This document shows positions 33,052 to 40,901 of a stretch of 64,000 nucleotides of DNA, piece by piece. Source of the DNA: Stieleria maiorica (lineage in GTDB: Bacteria; Planctomycetota; Planctomycetia; Pirellulales; Pirellulaceae). The notes beneath the pieces were generated by a model. That model saw only the letters and a list, made by a program, of their open reading frames with translations. It did no database searches and was not told the DNA's origin. Position numbers and translations under genes: made by a program. Within the stretch, counting starts at the first letter, position 1. Each line of letters starts with the position of its first letter. The stretch spans positions 3,034,443 to 3,098,442 of the forward strand of contig NZ_CP036264.1 in the NCBI RefSeq assembly GCF_008035925.1. The letters run 5' to 3'.

Positions 33052-33279
33052 TTAGCTGTGCTTCCAAAGGTCTTTGAATACGTCGCGTGCCCAAGCGAAA
33101 AACACGATTCCCCAGAGCAATGTCGCTCCGACAAACCCAGCTACAAAAGTGATCATCAGTCGTTGTTCCGTACTTCGAGGGATCTCGCTGCAGACGCTCA
33201 CCACCGCGAACGAGACGAGGATGGCAACCATCACTGCAACACAAATGGTTGACAGGGTCAGGAATGCGGTGAGGGTCAC
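33052..33279 (-). CDS. Small two-pass membrane protein
   Basis: 75 residues with two strong hydrophobic segments (about 3-29, LTAFLTLSTICVAVMVAILV, and 43-63) joined by a short polar loop, then a basic C terminus. It overlaps the upstream gene by 4 bp. Size and topology are those of small phage inhibitors or superinfection-exclusion proteins, but no family is recognised. Confidence 0.55.
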   Translation of the reverse strand: MTLTAFLTLSTICVAVMVAILVSFAVVSVCSEIPRSTEQRLMITFVAGFVGATLLWGIVFFAWARDVFKDLWKHS

Positions 33280-33755
33280 TGGTCAGACTCCACCAACACA
33301 ACGTTTTGCCCTTGCTTGGCCAGCAGTTCACTGGCAGACACCAGCCGGCCGATGTTGATCGGTGCCTGCTTGATGTACTTGGCGATCTCACCCGGCAAGC
33401 TTGGGCCATTTCGCTTGATGTAAGCGACGACTCTCTTTTCGATCGCTTCATCGATCTTGAAGTTGACCTTCGCCGACCCGCCACCGCCCAACACTTTCCG
33501 TAGTTTCTTGAGCTTGGCCGACTTTGCTTCCAGCTGTTCGATTTGCTCATCGATCCGCTTCATCGAGTCGGGATCGGTCAGCACATCGATAGCACGGTCA
33601 AGGTTTGATGCTTCCATCGTTTGGATTCTCCGCAGTGCGTTGTCCTCGCCGGGCAACATGGGAATAGGGTTTTCGTCGTAGGGTGCAAAAAGCGGCTCGC
33701 CCTGATCGGCCAGCTTGCGGTAGTGTTCAATTCGTTCCGCTGATCCTGGACGCAT
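33276..33755 (-). CDS. Early phage protein, helix-rich
   Basis: 159 residues. The middle has a coiled-coil-like helix (MKRIDEQIEQLEAKSAKLKKLRK); the C-terminal 60 residues (VVAYIKRNGPSLPGEIAKYI) look like a winged-helix fold. It could be a DNA-binding regulator of the early operon. Adjacent genes overlap by 1-4 bp, so the four genes from 34,304 to 33,052 form one operon. Confidence 0.5.
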   Translation of the reverse strand: MRPGSAERIEHYRKLADQGEPLFAPYDENPIPMLPGEDNALRRIQTMEASNLDRAIDVLTDPDSMKRIDEQIEQLEAKSAKLKKLRKVLGGGGSAKVNFKIDEAIEKRVVAYIKRNGPSLPGEIAKYIKQAPINIGRLVSASELLAKQGQNVVLVESDQ

Positions 33756-34024
33756 TACCGGTACCGCTCGACCAGATCCTTGGCTTCTTCCGATCGCGTG
33801 TTTGGGCGAACATTGGCAAGGCGGCTTGGGCCAACCGAGTTGCGGATCTGGCGGAGCGTGTCAGCTCCTCGTGTCCATTCATCCCGCAGCTTTGATCGCC
33901 ATCGTTGACCATTGGCTTCGATGTAGCGGACCAGATCAGCCTTGACGTGAGGGCCGATGCAGCCGTGTTCCAAGCATTGAACCGGCCCCCTGCCACACCA
34001 ATTGCATGTGCGTCGTTTGCTCAC
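33755..34024 (-). CDS. Small Cys/His zinc-binding-type protein
   Basis: 89 residues; the N terminus has CNWCGRGPVQCLEHGC, giving four Cys and a His within 16 residues, a probable zinc knuckle. The remainder is basic and helical. Nucleic-acid binding is likely, exact role unknown. Confidence 0.5.
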   Translation of the reverse strand: MSKRRTCNWCGRGPVQCLEHGCIGPHVKADLVRYIEANGQRWRSKLRDEWTRGADTLRQIRNSVGPSRLANVRPNTRSEEAKDLVERYR

Positions 34025-34028
34025 CGCA

Positions 34029-34304
34029 TCACCCTCCCGCCTTAATGCGGGTGTACGCGTCCACGTGATCCGCGATCGATTCCATGCACTCCAATTGCGC
34101 CTCGCCGATCTCGTTTCGCCGTTTCAATTCGGCCAACGCTCGCTCGTTGTGATCGTCAGTTTGACGCTTGGCTTTCGTGTCGCCGCGGAGCCACTTGCAC
34201 AGCTCGATGGTGACAAACCAGCCGACGACGCCGAGCGTCATCCCCGTGGAGACGCCAGCGCCCCAGAGCATGGCGGTGAAGAAGGTGGTCATACTTGCAC
34301 TCAT
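34029..34304 (-). CDS. Membrane-anchored helical protein, first early gene
   Basis: 91 residues from the ATG at 34304; an ATG four codons later is an alternative. One hydrophobic segment (about 10-30, MLWGAGVSTGMTLGVVGWFV) is followed by a charged helix. The longer frame upstream runs through the terminator-like hairpin and is unlikely to be translated. No Shine-Dalgarno motif is obvious before either start. Unknown function. Confidence 0.5.
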   Translation of the reverse strand: MSASMTTFFTAMLWGAGVSTGMTLGVVGWFVTIELCKWLRGDTKAKRQTDDHNERALAELKRRNEIGEAQLECMESIADHVDAYTRIKAGG

Positions 34305-34313
34305 GTTTTGTTG

Positions 34314-34381
34314 AAAGAAAAAGCCCGCCGCAGGATTGCCATCGATGTGCGGTCGATGTCGATAAGGCCCTGCGACGGGCT
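34314..34381 (-). terminator. Hairpin with T-run just upstream of the first early gene
   Basis: AGCCCGCCGCAGG pairs with CCTGCGACGGGCT (12 of 13) across a 34-base loop; on the minus strand it is followed by TTTTTCTTT. It ends about 10 bases before the first early start codon. It may terminate transcripts entering from the att side or act as an attenuator. Confidence 0.65.
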
Positions 34382-34448
34382 GGTTTGGTTTGTTGGAAGC
34401 ATCAACCGCACGGCCAGAACGATAGAAGCCGAAAACCCCGTGGACGCG

Positions 34449-34469
34449 AGCGCCCAGAATTTGGGCGCT
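34449..34469. promoter_or_regulatory. 8-bp palindrome near the prophage end
   Basis: AGCGCCCA and its complement flank GAATT. It lies about 95 bp inside the putative att fragment. It could be a repressor operator or an integrase/excisionase site; no protein is known to bind it. Confidence 0.35.
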
Positions 34470-34488
34470 GAGGTCGCAAAATGACCAG

Positions 34489-34507
34489 GCGCACCTGAAG
34501 CGCACCT
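34489..34507. repeat. Direct repeats GCGCACCT near the att fragment
   Basis: Two copies of GCGCACCT start 11 bp apart, about 55 bp from the att fragment. Paired direct repeats close to an att core are typical of integrase arm or excisionase sites. Supported by position only. Confidence 0.35.
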
Positions 34508-34560
34508 AAGCCGATTTCCGCGTCAGTTCGTGCGGGAAAAGACGGTGTTTCTCGATAGCA

Positions 34561-34580
34561 TTCGAGTCCCTCAACGCCCA
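34561..34580 (+). other. Candidate attachment site: tRNA 3'-end fragment
   Basis: TTCGAGTCCCTCAACGCCCA has the form of a T loop (TTCGAGT), T-stem 3' strand (CCCTC), acceptor 3' strand (AACGCCC) and discriminator A. The bases on its left do not pair with the T stem (GAGGG would be expected), so it is a fragment, not a gene. Such fragments remain at one end of a prophage inserted into a tRNA gene, with the intact gene at the other end. The acceptor would be GGGCGTT, as in some tRNA-Lys genes; identity is a guess. Confidence 0.6.
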
Positions 34581-34776
34581 TTATCGTCAAAAATCCCCGT
34601 GTTATTGGGGATCAGCCGTTTGACGCCAGCCTACGGGCTTCGATCGGCGCTGGGGCCCCATAGTCGCTGGTGCCCGAGCGCTGGCGCGATTCGGCTGATG
34701 CCACTCGTGTTTCGTCGTCCGATGGCTGCGGTGAGTCGACCATCCATCGCAGCGCCCATGACCTGGATGATGGGGA

Positions 34777-35805
34777 TTATTCTTGTTGCGTCGGTTCCGC
34801 GAAAGCTTGCAACTCGCTTGGCAACTCCCATTCGCTCTCGACCGTCTCGCGGACCCTTTTTCCGGAATAGTCTTGGTAATTCAATTGGAACAATGTTGCC
34901 AAAGGCTCGATCGGGTCGGGCGCGTCAAAATCGAAGCAATGTTTGGGGATCTCCTTGCCAAGCTTCCATGCTAAATAATAGTCGCCCTCGTGGAAAACGA
35001 CTTCCCGTCCGGCAAATGATGTGTAGGCAAACTCGATTCGCCGTGGCAACCAAAGTCCTTTCTGGAGCTTCCATTCGTAACGACCGCGGACCAAGATCTC
35101 TGATGCCAGCGGAAGATTGCTTTCCGGGACGGTGATCTGCACATCGATCGGCATATCGTTGTGCGCCTTGCTGAAGACGATCTTGAACTGGTGGATCGTT
35201 TGTTTCTGCTGCGTCCGTAGGACCGCTTCGGTTTGTCCCGATCCAAGTTCTCGTGCGGAGACAAATTGAAGTTCACTTCGCAACTGTGAAATCGTCTTCC
35301 TTGGCAAGAACGTGAAGTTCATCGCGGAAGGCCAGAGCCAATCGACGAATGGATCATGTTTGATGACCAGGGACGGAAATGGATTGTTTCGTTTGGTATA
35401 CCGTGTCCGTGGCATTTCCGTTGCCGGCCCCTGCGGACTTGGCTTGACTTTCACCCGTTTGCCATTGAACGTCTCCCAGGCCCACCGCGTATGGGGCCGT
35501 GTAAACGGAGCCTGGCCGCCGACGGATTGAAATGTTGCGGTCGTCTTATTGGAGGAAACGTACGTCGTGAAGTCAGCACGCTCACAGGTCAATTGAAGCG
35601 AAGGAATGATGCGACCATCGTCGCCGTTGTGAGGTGGCTGGGATAGCAAGCCCGTCGCCATGCAGGCATAGCCGTTGCGCACCAGGTCTTCGTGGGCGGA
35701 TTGGTATTTTTTCAGCGTCTCCGCCACGTATGCTTCGACGCCGCCGTCACCACGGACAGGCGTTGACACGAAAAGCAAAATCATTGCAATCAACAGTCGG
35801 CTCAT
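34777..35805 (-). CDS. Exported protein of unknown function
   Basis: 342 residues with a signal peptide (MSRLLIAMILLFVSTPVRG). The mature protein is Lys/Arg/Pro- and Trp-rich with alternating strands (KGLWLPRRIEFAYTSF, VQITVPESNLP), resembling planctomycete outer-membrane or LolA-like carrier proteins, though no motif settles this. It is the first host gene beyond the prophage border and ends about 200 bp from it, so its coding region seems untouched by integration. Confidence 0.75.
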   Translation of the reverse strand: MSRLLIAMILLFVSTPVRGDGGVEAYVAETLKKYQSAHEDLVRNGYACMATGLLSQPPHNGDDGRIIPSLQLTCERADFTTYVSSNKTTATFQSVGGQAPFTRPHTRWAWETFNGKRVKVKPSPQGPATEMPRTRYTKRNNPFPSLVIKHDPFVDWLWPSAMNFTFLPRKTISQLRSELQFVSARELGSGQTEAVLRTQQKQTIHQFKIVFSKAHNDMPIDVQITVPESNLPLASEILVRGRYEWKLQKGLWLPRRIEFAYTSFAGREVVFHEGDYYLAWKLGKEIPKHCFDFDAPDPIEPLATLFQLNYQDYSGKRVRETVESEWELPSELQAFAEPTQQE

Positions 35806-36218
35806 ACTCCACCCTTTCGAAAGAAAGCCTCAGCAACTTCTAAGAGGAGTCCACTACGATATCAGAACCCCATCGGCCGTGGGAAACGATTCGTGTCATT
35901 CGAGTGATTCGTGGACCTATCTCCTCACCACTGTGCACATCCTGGTCCATCGCCTGACCTCACTCTTGTGAGTGGTGCGTCCAAAGTGCAGCTAAACTCC
36001 GACCGCAGAGTTCAGGGGCCGAGCCCCCCTGCCCGTCGAGTTCGATTACATTGGCCACCGCCATCGATGGCTCAATCGGTCGTCGTAGCCGGACGCGCGA
36101 GCATCCGCCCGCACACGCTGGCACGGCGTCGGTGTCCATCGAAAACTCAATCTCGTCCACCGGCGAATCTGTATTGGCTTTGACACACAAGCGAAATTCA
36201 ACACCCAGGAAGATACTG
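35806..36218. other. Intergenic region without a supported gene
   Basis: About 410 bp between a minus-strand gene and a plus-strand gene. Promoters for both should lie here. I see no convincing gene, RNA, terminator or mobile element. Confidence 0.4.
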
Positions 36219-36467
36219 ATGGAATTACTGCTCGGTCTGATCGCAATCGCTGCAATAGGAATTAGCATCATTGGATGGCTTTGGATTGTCGTCATGGCGT
36301 TTGGCGAGGGCGAGCCGCTTTGGGGAATCGGTTGCTTGATCATCTCACCGTTGTGCCTTGTGTATGGATTGCTCAATTATCAAGAACTGAAGATCCCGTT
36401 CATGTTGATACTCGGTGGTTTCATCGCTCGGATTGCCGTCGGCGCGATCGCCGTATCAATCAGTTGA
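36219..36467 (+). CDS. Small membrane protein
   Basis: 82 residues from the ATG at 36219; the longer upstream frame lacks coding character. Three hydrophobic segments (MELLLGLIAIAAIGISIIGWLW, GIGCLIISPLCLVYGLL, and the C-terminal LILGGFIARIAVGAIAVSI) separated by short loops. Unknown family. First of a row of short plus-strand genes with roughly 50-130-bp gaps. Confidence 0.6.
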   Translation: MELLLGLIAIAAIGISIIGWLWIVVMAFGEGEPLWGIGCLIISPLCLVYGLLNYQELKIPFMLILGGFIARIAVGAIAVSIS

Positions 36468-36592
36468 ACCTTACCAGCGCGATACCAGCGAACGAACTCA
36501 CCGAACCTGATGCCTCCCACGTCGTCGAGGCCCGCGTGCGAAGTGAACCTTGCCGTTCGGCTATGGCGTGTCGGTCAACAATGGAGAGTAAA

Positions 36593-37897
36593 ATGATTGT
36601 GCGAACGATCTGGATTCTGATCGCACTCATCAGCCTGCCGTGTCTTGCCAATGCCGCAGATTTCTATCTCACTCCGCAAGGTGGCGGACGCAAAGACGGT
36701 ACAAGTTGGGAGCATTCATTCGGCCAGCAGTCCCTCTCCGACGTCGTGAATGAGACGATGCAGCCCGGTGATCGGTTGCTGATCGGTGGAGGCCGCTTCG
36801 TCGACGTTCGGTTGTCGATTTTCCAAGGGGGAGTGGAGGGATTTCCCAAGACGATCTCGGGGGTGGATCGCGGCGACGGACTGCCGGTCTTCGTTTCAAC
36901 ATGGTCGGAGAAATATCCGGACAAGGGAGCGACCTTGGTGCGCATCGAACCCGGAACGGGACACGTGATCTTGGAGGGATTGCGGATCGAGGATTACGAA
37001 ATCGGTGTTCTCGTGCCGATGGGAAAGGGTGGATCGAATTGTCCGCAATTGGTCTTCAACGACGTCGACATGAAAAGATTTCGGCACGGGTTCTACCTGT
37101 CCGATTGCGACGATCTGGTGCTGGAAGGCTGTGATCTGCGCAGGTACACCAAGCACGCCTTTCGCTTTGAGCAGGGATGTAATCGTGTGACGGTGCGGCA
37201 ATGCACCGCCGACTGCTCCGAGGGGGACACCGAGTGGGAGACGAAGACGGAGCTGTTTCCATTCGGCTTTCTGGTCAACAACGGTGGCACTCCCAACTCG
37301 GGGTTTGTGTTTGAAGACTGCCTCGCGCGCAACAACAGGATGCCGCTTCAGAAGGCGAGCTACAAAAACGGCGATGGATTTGTGGTCGAGGGGAATACGT
37401 CGGACGTGCGTTTCGTCCGTTGTCGGGCCATTCGCAACCAGGATGGCGGGTACGACTTGAAAGTGGCAGACGTCGAACTGATCGATTGCGTGGCCCTTGG
37501 CAACTCGCGAAACATTCGGATCTGGAAGACCGCCACGCTGGAAAACTGCTTTTCTGGCTGGGCGTCCTGCGGACTTTGGTGCAACGGAGGTCCGATCACG
37601 GTCCAGCGGTCGACGTTTCATGAGCTGAGAAAAGCTGCCGTGCAGACGGACGATAAGGCGAGAGAACCCGTGACTCTCAACGATTGCCTGGTCTCTTCCT
37701 GCCCGGCGGTCCACCGCAAGACGGCGCGCGGTAAAGTCGTCACCAATGAGACCGTGGTCGTTGACGACGCAGCCGGCCAATCGCCGGATTATGTGCAACC
37801 GAGTCCCGAATGGGATGGCCTGGGGGAATCCTTGGACAGCCAAGCGTTTTCCGAGAAAGGTTACCATCGTTCGCGACCCCGTAGCGTCACCGACTGA
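36593..37897 (+). CDS. Exported right-handed beta-helix protein
   Basis: 434 residues; the ATG at 36593 follows GGAG 8 bases away and starts a signal peptide (MIVRTIWILIALISLPCLANA). The earlier in-frame ATGs lie upstream of the ribosome site. The mature part begins DFYLTPQGGGRKDG, a common start of planctomycete parallel beta-helix proteins, and goes on with repeated V/I-x-x-C/N strand turns (LEGLRIEDYEIGV, VFEDCLARNN). These often bind or cleave polysaccharides such as pectin or chondroitin; no catalytic residues were identified. Confidence 0.75.
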   Translation: MIVRTIWILIALISLPCLANAADFYLTPQGGGRKDGTSWEHSFGQQSLSDVVNETMQPGDRLLIGGGRFVDVRLSIFQGGVEGFPKTISGVDRGDGLPVFVSTWSEKYPDKGATLVRIEPGTGHVILEGLRIEDYEIGVLVPMGKGGSNCPQLVFNDVDMKRFRHGFYLSDCDDLVLEGCDLRRYTKHAFRFEQGCNRVTVRQCTADCSEGDTEWETKTELFPFGFLVNNGGTPNSGFVFEDCLARNNRMPLQKASYKNGDGFVVEGNTSDVRFVRCRAIRNQDGGYDLKVADVELIDCVALGNSRNIRIWKTATLENCFSGWASCGLWCNGGPITVQRSTFHELRKAAVQTDDKAREPVTLNDCLVSSCPAVHRKTARGKVVTNETVVVDDAAGQSPDYVQPSPEWDGLGESLDSQAFSEKGYHRSRPRSVTD

Positions 37898-38003
37898 GGG
37901 TCAAAAAATCAGCTGGTCAAAAAATGATTGGGGCAAACAAATAGGACTTTAAGTTTTTTAACTCGGTGGGACTGCCAAGAGTCAATCAATTGGTCCTTGG
38001 ACA

Positions 38004-38300
38004 ATGACACAAGAGCAGTGGTTAGAAAACTATATCGAGTCATGCTTCGCGGGTGTTTCACTTGGTGCTGGACGCGACATCTATGCCGCACAGTCGATGG
38101 ATGATTACGGAAACCCGGACGAAGATCGACTGTCGTCGTCAGCGGAACGTCATGACTGGCGACGAGTCCCACGTGATGATCTGTTTCCGCGATTTTGGGC
38201 TGTGACATTACTTGACGCTGAATCGGACTGGCCTGCCGGTACGCAACTTGAGTTCACCTGGGACCGGGAAACTGGCACTGTTGGCAAGGATCCGTTCTAA
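38004..38300 (+). CDS. Small conserved-type hypothetical protein
   Basis: 98 residues, acidic and soluble. The layout (N-terminal helix, AGRDIYAAQSMDDYG, central W, then RVPRDDLFPRFWAVTLLD) recalls the DUF6714-type family of orphan bacterial proteins; I hold that match loosely. It has its own start and stop in a row of plus-strand orphan genes. Confidence 0.55.
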   Translation: MTQEQWLENYIESCFAGVSLGAGRDIYAAQSMDDYGNPDEDRLSSSAERHDWRRVPRDDLFPRFWAVTLLDAESDWPAGTQLEFTWDRETGTVGKDPF

Positions 38301-38424
38301 TCCAGTCCTGCGATCGGTCATCGCACACGAAGGCCGACCAACTTCTGACGCAAGATCGATCCCCGCTGCTCCGCGTGCGCGGATAGATCGCAATTCGTTA
38401 TCCGGTAGGGGCCGATTGCATCGC

Positions 38425-39147
38425 ATGATCCGACGACCTTGGCTCACCGGCGTCTGCACGCTTGTCGCAACTCTAACAATACCGCAAGTTGCACATGCCG
38501 ATGTCATTTCGCCATTTGTGTACTTCTGGCCCGGCGTCATCTCAATCACGATCGTCTATGCCTTTCCCTCGAGCCTATTGGCGGGGTTTGTCGAGGAACC
38601 GTTTTTCCGTCGAGGTGGTGTCCGCAGGCGTCCCCTCGCGGCATCACTACAAGCAAACTTCCTGACTACGATCGTTGGGCTTGCCTTGATCCCCGTCGGC
38701 TACCCAGCGCTCTACACGATCGGACCGATCTGGTGCCTTGTCGCGTTTTCCATTTCTTGTTTTGTTGAACTTTACTACTTGCGTTGGGCGACTGGCGTGT
38801 CAATCAACTTCCGCTGGATCGTCATTGGCAACTGTATCAGTGCCGCGATTCTCGTGGCTCTTCCTCCACTGGCGTATGCACTCGGGCAGCACAACTACCG
38901 CTTGGCGTGGTCCATGCAATCACACGATGTTTGGCTATCGTGGATCGCAATCGCGGTAAGCGCTGCAACGTTTTTGCTTAGCTTTGCCTGGTCAGCGCGA
39001 GAAGTACTGTCGCACTCAGATCTCGAACCGGATGCCGCAGCTGGAATCGATTCAGGGGATACCTCCAAAGCTCTGCTTGAACCCGCCGCGAAACTGCCAA
39101 CTAACCATGATGTCCACCGAAGGGCGGCACGGGGCGTTTGGAAATGA
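38425..39147 (+). CDS. Multi-pass membrane protein
   Basis: 240 residues from the ATG at 38425 (MIRRPWLTGVCTLVATLTIP); the longer frame starts inside the upstream gene. At least five hydrophobic segments are visible (including VISITIVYAFPSSLLAGF, FLTTIVGLALIPVGY, WIVIGNCISAAILVAL) plus a short Asp/Ala-rich cytoplasmic tail. Function unknown. Another orphan gene of the row. Confidence 0.6.
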   Translation: MIRRPWLTGVCTLVATLTIPQVAHADVISPFVYFWPGVISITIVYAFPSSLLAGFVEEPFFRRGGVRRRPLAASLQANFLTTIVGLALIPVGYPALYTIGPIWCLVAFSISCFVELYYLRWATGVSINFRWIVIGNCISAAILVALPPLAYALGQHNYRLAWSMQSHDVWLSWIAIAVSAATFLLSFAWSAREVLSHSDLEPDAAAGIDSGDTSKALLEPAAKLPTNHDVHRRAARGVWK

Positions 39148-39196
39148 AAGACATCCCGCCGTCTCCGGCAACGTCGGTCGTTATGCGAGACAAATC

Positions 39197-39604
39197 GTGA
39201 ATCCCTATTCTCCTCCGAACGATGGTGCGATCGAAACGCCCCGTTTTTCGAGCAGGAATCCCGCGAAGCCATTGCTATATCTGGCCGGAGGCTATGGCCT
39301 TGTTTTCGGATCAATGGTGTTTCTTGCTGGTGCTTTCGTCGGTTTCCACGTCTTGGTGGTAGGTATTGTTCATCTTATGTTCGGCGCCGCCGCTATCATG
39401 TTGGCGAGACGCCCGTACTCGCAATCGACCAGGATTGCTACCGTTGCTTGGTCTGTCTGTCTGTGCGGGCTGATCATTTTTTTGTCGTGGACGAACGCGA
39501 GCGATTCATCGGACCGATCGGATTTGACGTACCTGACGATCTCATTGACGATTGGTGGGGCAATCGGGTTGTTTCCGCTGGTTCGAGGGCCAGCAAGTCG
39601 TTAA
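39197..39604 (+). CDS. Small membrane protein, GTG start
   Basis: 135 residues. The GTG at 39197 is chosen because the protein then begins VNPYSPPNDG, a leader very common in planctomycete proteins; the in-frame ATG 71 codons upstream overlaps the neighbour. Four hydrophobic segments cover the rest (LLYLAGGYGLVFGSMVFLAG, VGIVHLMFGAAAIML, IATVAWSVCLCGLIIF, and the last helix). Function unknown. Confidence 0.6.
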   Translation: MNPYSPPNDGAIETPRFSSRNPAKPLLYLAGGYGLVFGSMVFLAGAFVGFHVLVVGIVHLMFGAAAIMLARRPYSQSTRIATVAWSVCLCGLIIFLSWTNASDSSDRSDLTYLTISLTIGGAIGLFPLVRGPASR

Positions 39605-39710
39605 GTACCCCCGTCCCTTTTTCGAGCTTTGCCGCACAACACGAACCAGAGCGTTTCCGGCGACTGCGGGTTGATGTGAACCTTGGAATCCTGTCAGTGC
39701 GCAAACCGCT

Positions 39711-40250
39711 TCAACGAAACAGGGAATCCTTTGAAAGTTGAAGGCGACAGTCGCCACAGATCGAGAATTCGATCGAGCCGGCGATGGATTCGTGGACCCA
39801 GTCCTGCGTTTCGGATCGGCGATAGACCTCGAACGTTTCTTGCTCTGGATCGACCAGCAGGTAGATCCCCACGCCCTGTTCTTTGTACAGGTCCCGTTTC
39901 GCTTCCCGGTCCCGCACGGCAGTCGCCGCAGACTGAATCTCAGCAACCAGACCAGGCGGGGTCTCGACGTGTTTCTCTGGCGTGTCGCCACAAACCACGA
40001 TCACATCGGGGCGAACCACCGTGTCGCGAGAAACGATCCAATCGATCTCGAACAGCACGTTTGCTTGGCAACCTGCTTCCCGGATCTTGACATCAAGGTC
40101 GACGACGAGGTTGCGTGCGATTCGTTGATGAGCACCAAACGGACTAGGCGTCATTGAAACCGCGATCCCCTGCCACAGTTCCCAATCTCCTTCCCAGTTC
40201 TGGTAGTCCGCGACCGTGTAGTGCGGTAGGTAGCGGCGAGCGGTTGACAT
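39711..40250 (-). CDS. Uma2-family putative nuclease
   Basis: 179 residues with Uma2 (DUF820) features: the N-terminal YTVADYQNW, WELWQGIAVSMTPSP, VVRPDVIVVCG, and PPGLVAEIQSAATAVRDREAKRDLY with the PD-(D/E)XK-like Asp, Glu and Lys. The GVGIYLLVDPE segment is typical. Such proteins occur in many copies in planctomycetes and cyanobacteria; their substrate is unknown. The C-terminal CGDCRLQL carries two Cys. Confidence 0.85.
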   Translation of the reverse strand: MSTARRYLPHYTVADYQNWEGDWELWQGIAVSMTPSPFGAHQRIARNLVVDLDVKIREAGCQANVLFEIDWIVSRDTVVRPDVIVVCGDTPEKHVETPPGLVAEIQSAATAVRDREAKRDLYKEQGVGIYLLVDPEQETFEVYRRSETQDWVHESIAGSIEFSICGDCRLQLSKDSLFR

Positions 40251-40283
40251 CGAGAATTATCGATAGCGGGGAATCGGATTCGA

Positions 40284-40305
40284 TCTGCTACCGGATTGTA
40301 GCAGA
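40284..40305. terminator. Perfect 8-bp hairpin between two minus-strand genes
   Basis: TCTGCTAC and its complement around a 6-base loop, located between the 195-codon gene and the Uma2 gene. There is no T-run, so termination is only possible. Confidence 0.35.
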
Positions 40306-40341
40306 CCAGTCGCCGCAGTCACCTTTTCACCGAATCGCGTC

Positions 40342-40896
40342 TCAGACGGCTTGCTCTGCCGCCGCGATCAGGTTCCTGGCGTTGGCGAGGTGTTGTTGGG
40401 CACGGCGGATGCTGGCGTCCACTTCGTCCATGTAACCATCGGCTGCGGCTGACCAGCTGCGGTTGACGTAGCGTTCGGCTGACGCGAACTCGGTCATCAC
40501 GTCGGCATAGACGGCCATTCCGAATCGCTTGACGAGAGCTTGACGCGAATCGGCGAAATCGGAAAGTGGTTCGGCGCAGCGGTCGTCGATGAATTTTAAG
40601 GCGTCGGCAGGGGGACACCGGGAGTGCTGACAGAGCGTTTCCACGGCGGTCGACAGCTCGGCCAGGCTGCTGGTGATGACCGAGTATTCCGCCTCGGTCT
40701 TGTCTTCATCGCGGTGGTCATCGTGTTTGGCACGCCGCAGCAGGACGATCCCAACAATCCCGACCGCCAGCGACACCGCGTACCACAGCCACGGGACCGT
40801 CGACCATTTATCGTCCTGGACTTCCAGCTGTGACACCGAAGCGAACGAGCCAGCCAGAAAGCCCAACCACATCAGTATTTGTCCGAGTGCACGCAT
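40342..40896 (-). CDS. Two-pass membrane protein
   Basis: 184 residues from the ATG at 40896, which overlaps the OPT stop by a few bases and fits the coupled arrangement; the earlier ATG adds 11 residues. Two hydrophobic segments (ALGQILMWLGFLAGSF and WYAVSLAVGIVGIVLLRR) are followed by a cytosolic, Asp/Ala-rich helical domain with three Cys. Probably co-transcribed with the OPT transporter and perhaps associated with it. Confidence 0.55.
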   Translation of the reverse strand: MRALGQILMWLGFLAGSFASVSQLEVQDDKWSTVPWLWYAVSLAVGIVGIVLLRRAKHDDHRDEDKTEAEYSVITSSLAELSTAVETLCQHSRCPPADALKFIDDRCAEPLSDFADSRQALVKRFGMAVYADVMTEFASAERYVNRSWSAAADGYMDEVDASIRRAQQHLANARNLIAAAEQAV

Positions 40897-40901
40897 CGCA
40901 A

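Larger units (their letters stand above)
1..34580 (-). mobile_element. Prophage, tailed phage; left end outside the window
   Basis: About 40 genes run on one strand in the order expected of a tailed phage: small early genes, replication module, cargo genes, terminase, portal, protease, capsid, tail tube, tape measure. Many neighbours overlap by 4 bp (ATGA), which suggests long polycistronic messages. Terminase and portal are lambda-like while the capsid is Mu gpT-like, so the head module is mosaic; a long tape measure and no visible sheath gene point to a siphovirus, although the left part is missing. No integrase, repressor or endolysin was recognised. The right border is placed at a tRNA 3'-end-like sequence at 34,561-34,580, and the host gene at 34,777 follows. 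Whether the element is inducible cannot be told from sequence. Confidence 0.9.

Noticed and set aside
34029-34505. Longer frame of the first early gene (158 residues)
   Set aside because: The first 67 codons run through the 34,322-34,381 terminator hairpin and lack a ribosome site; the ATG at 34304 or 34292 is more likely.
34540-34580. A complete tRNA at the att fragment
   Set aside because: The 5' part, D arm and anticodon arm are absent; only the 3' strand of T arm and acceptor is present.
38301-38424. A definite attC site
   Set aside because: Only GTTATCCG looks right; paired core sites with the needed symmetry were not found, so it is kept as a low-grade idea only.
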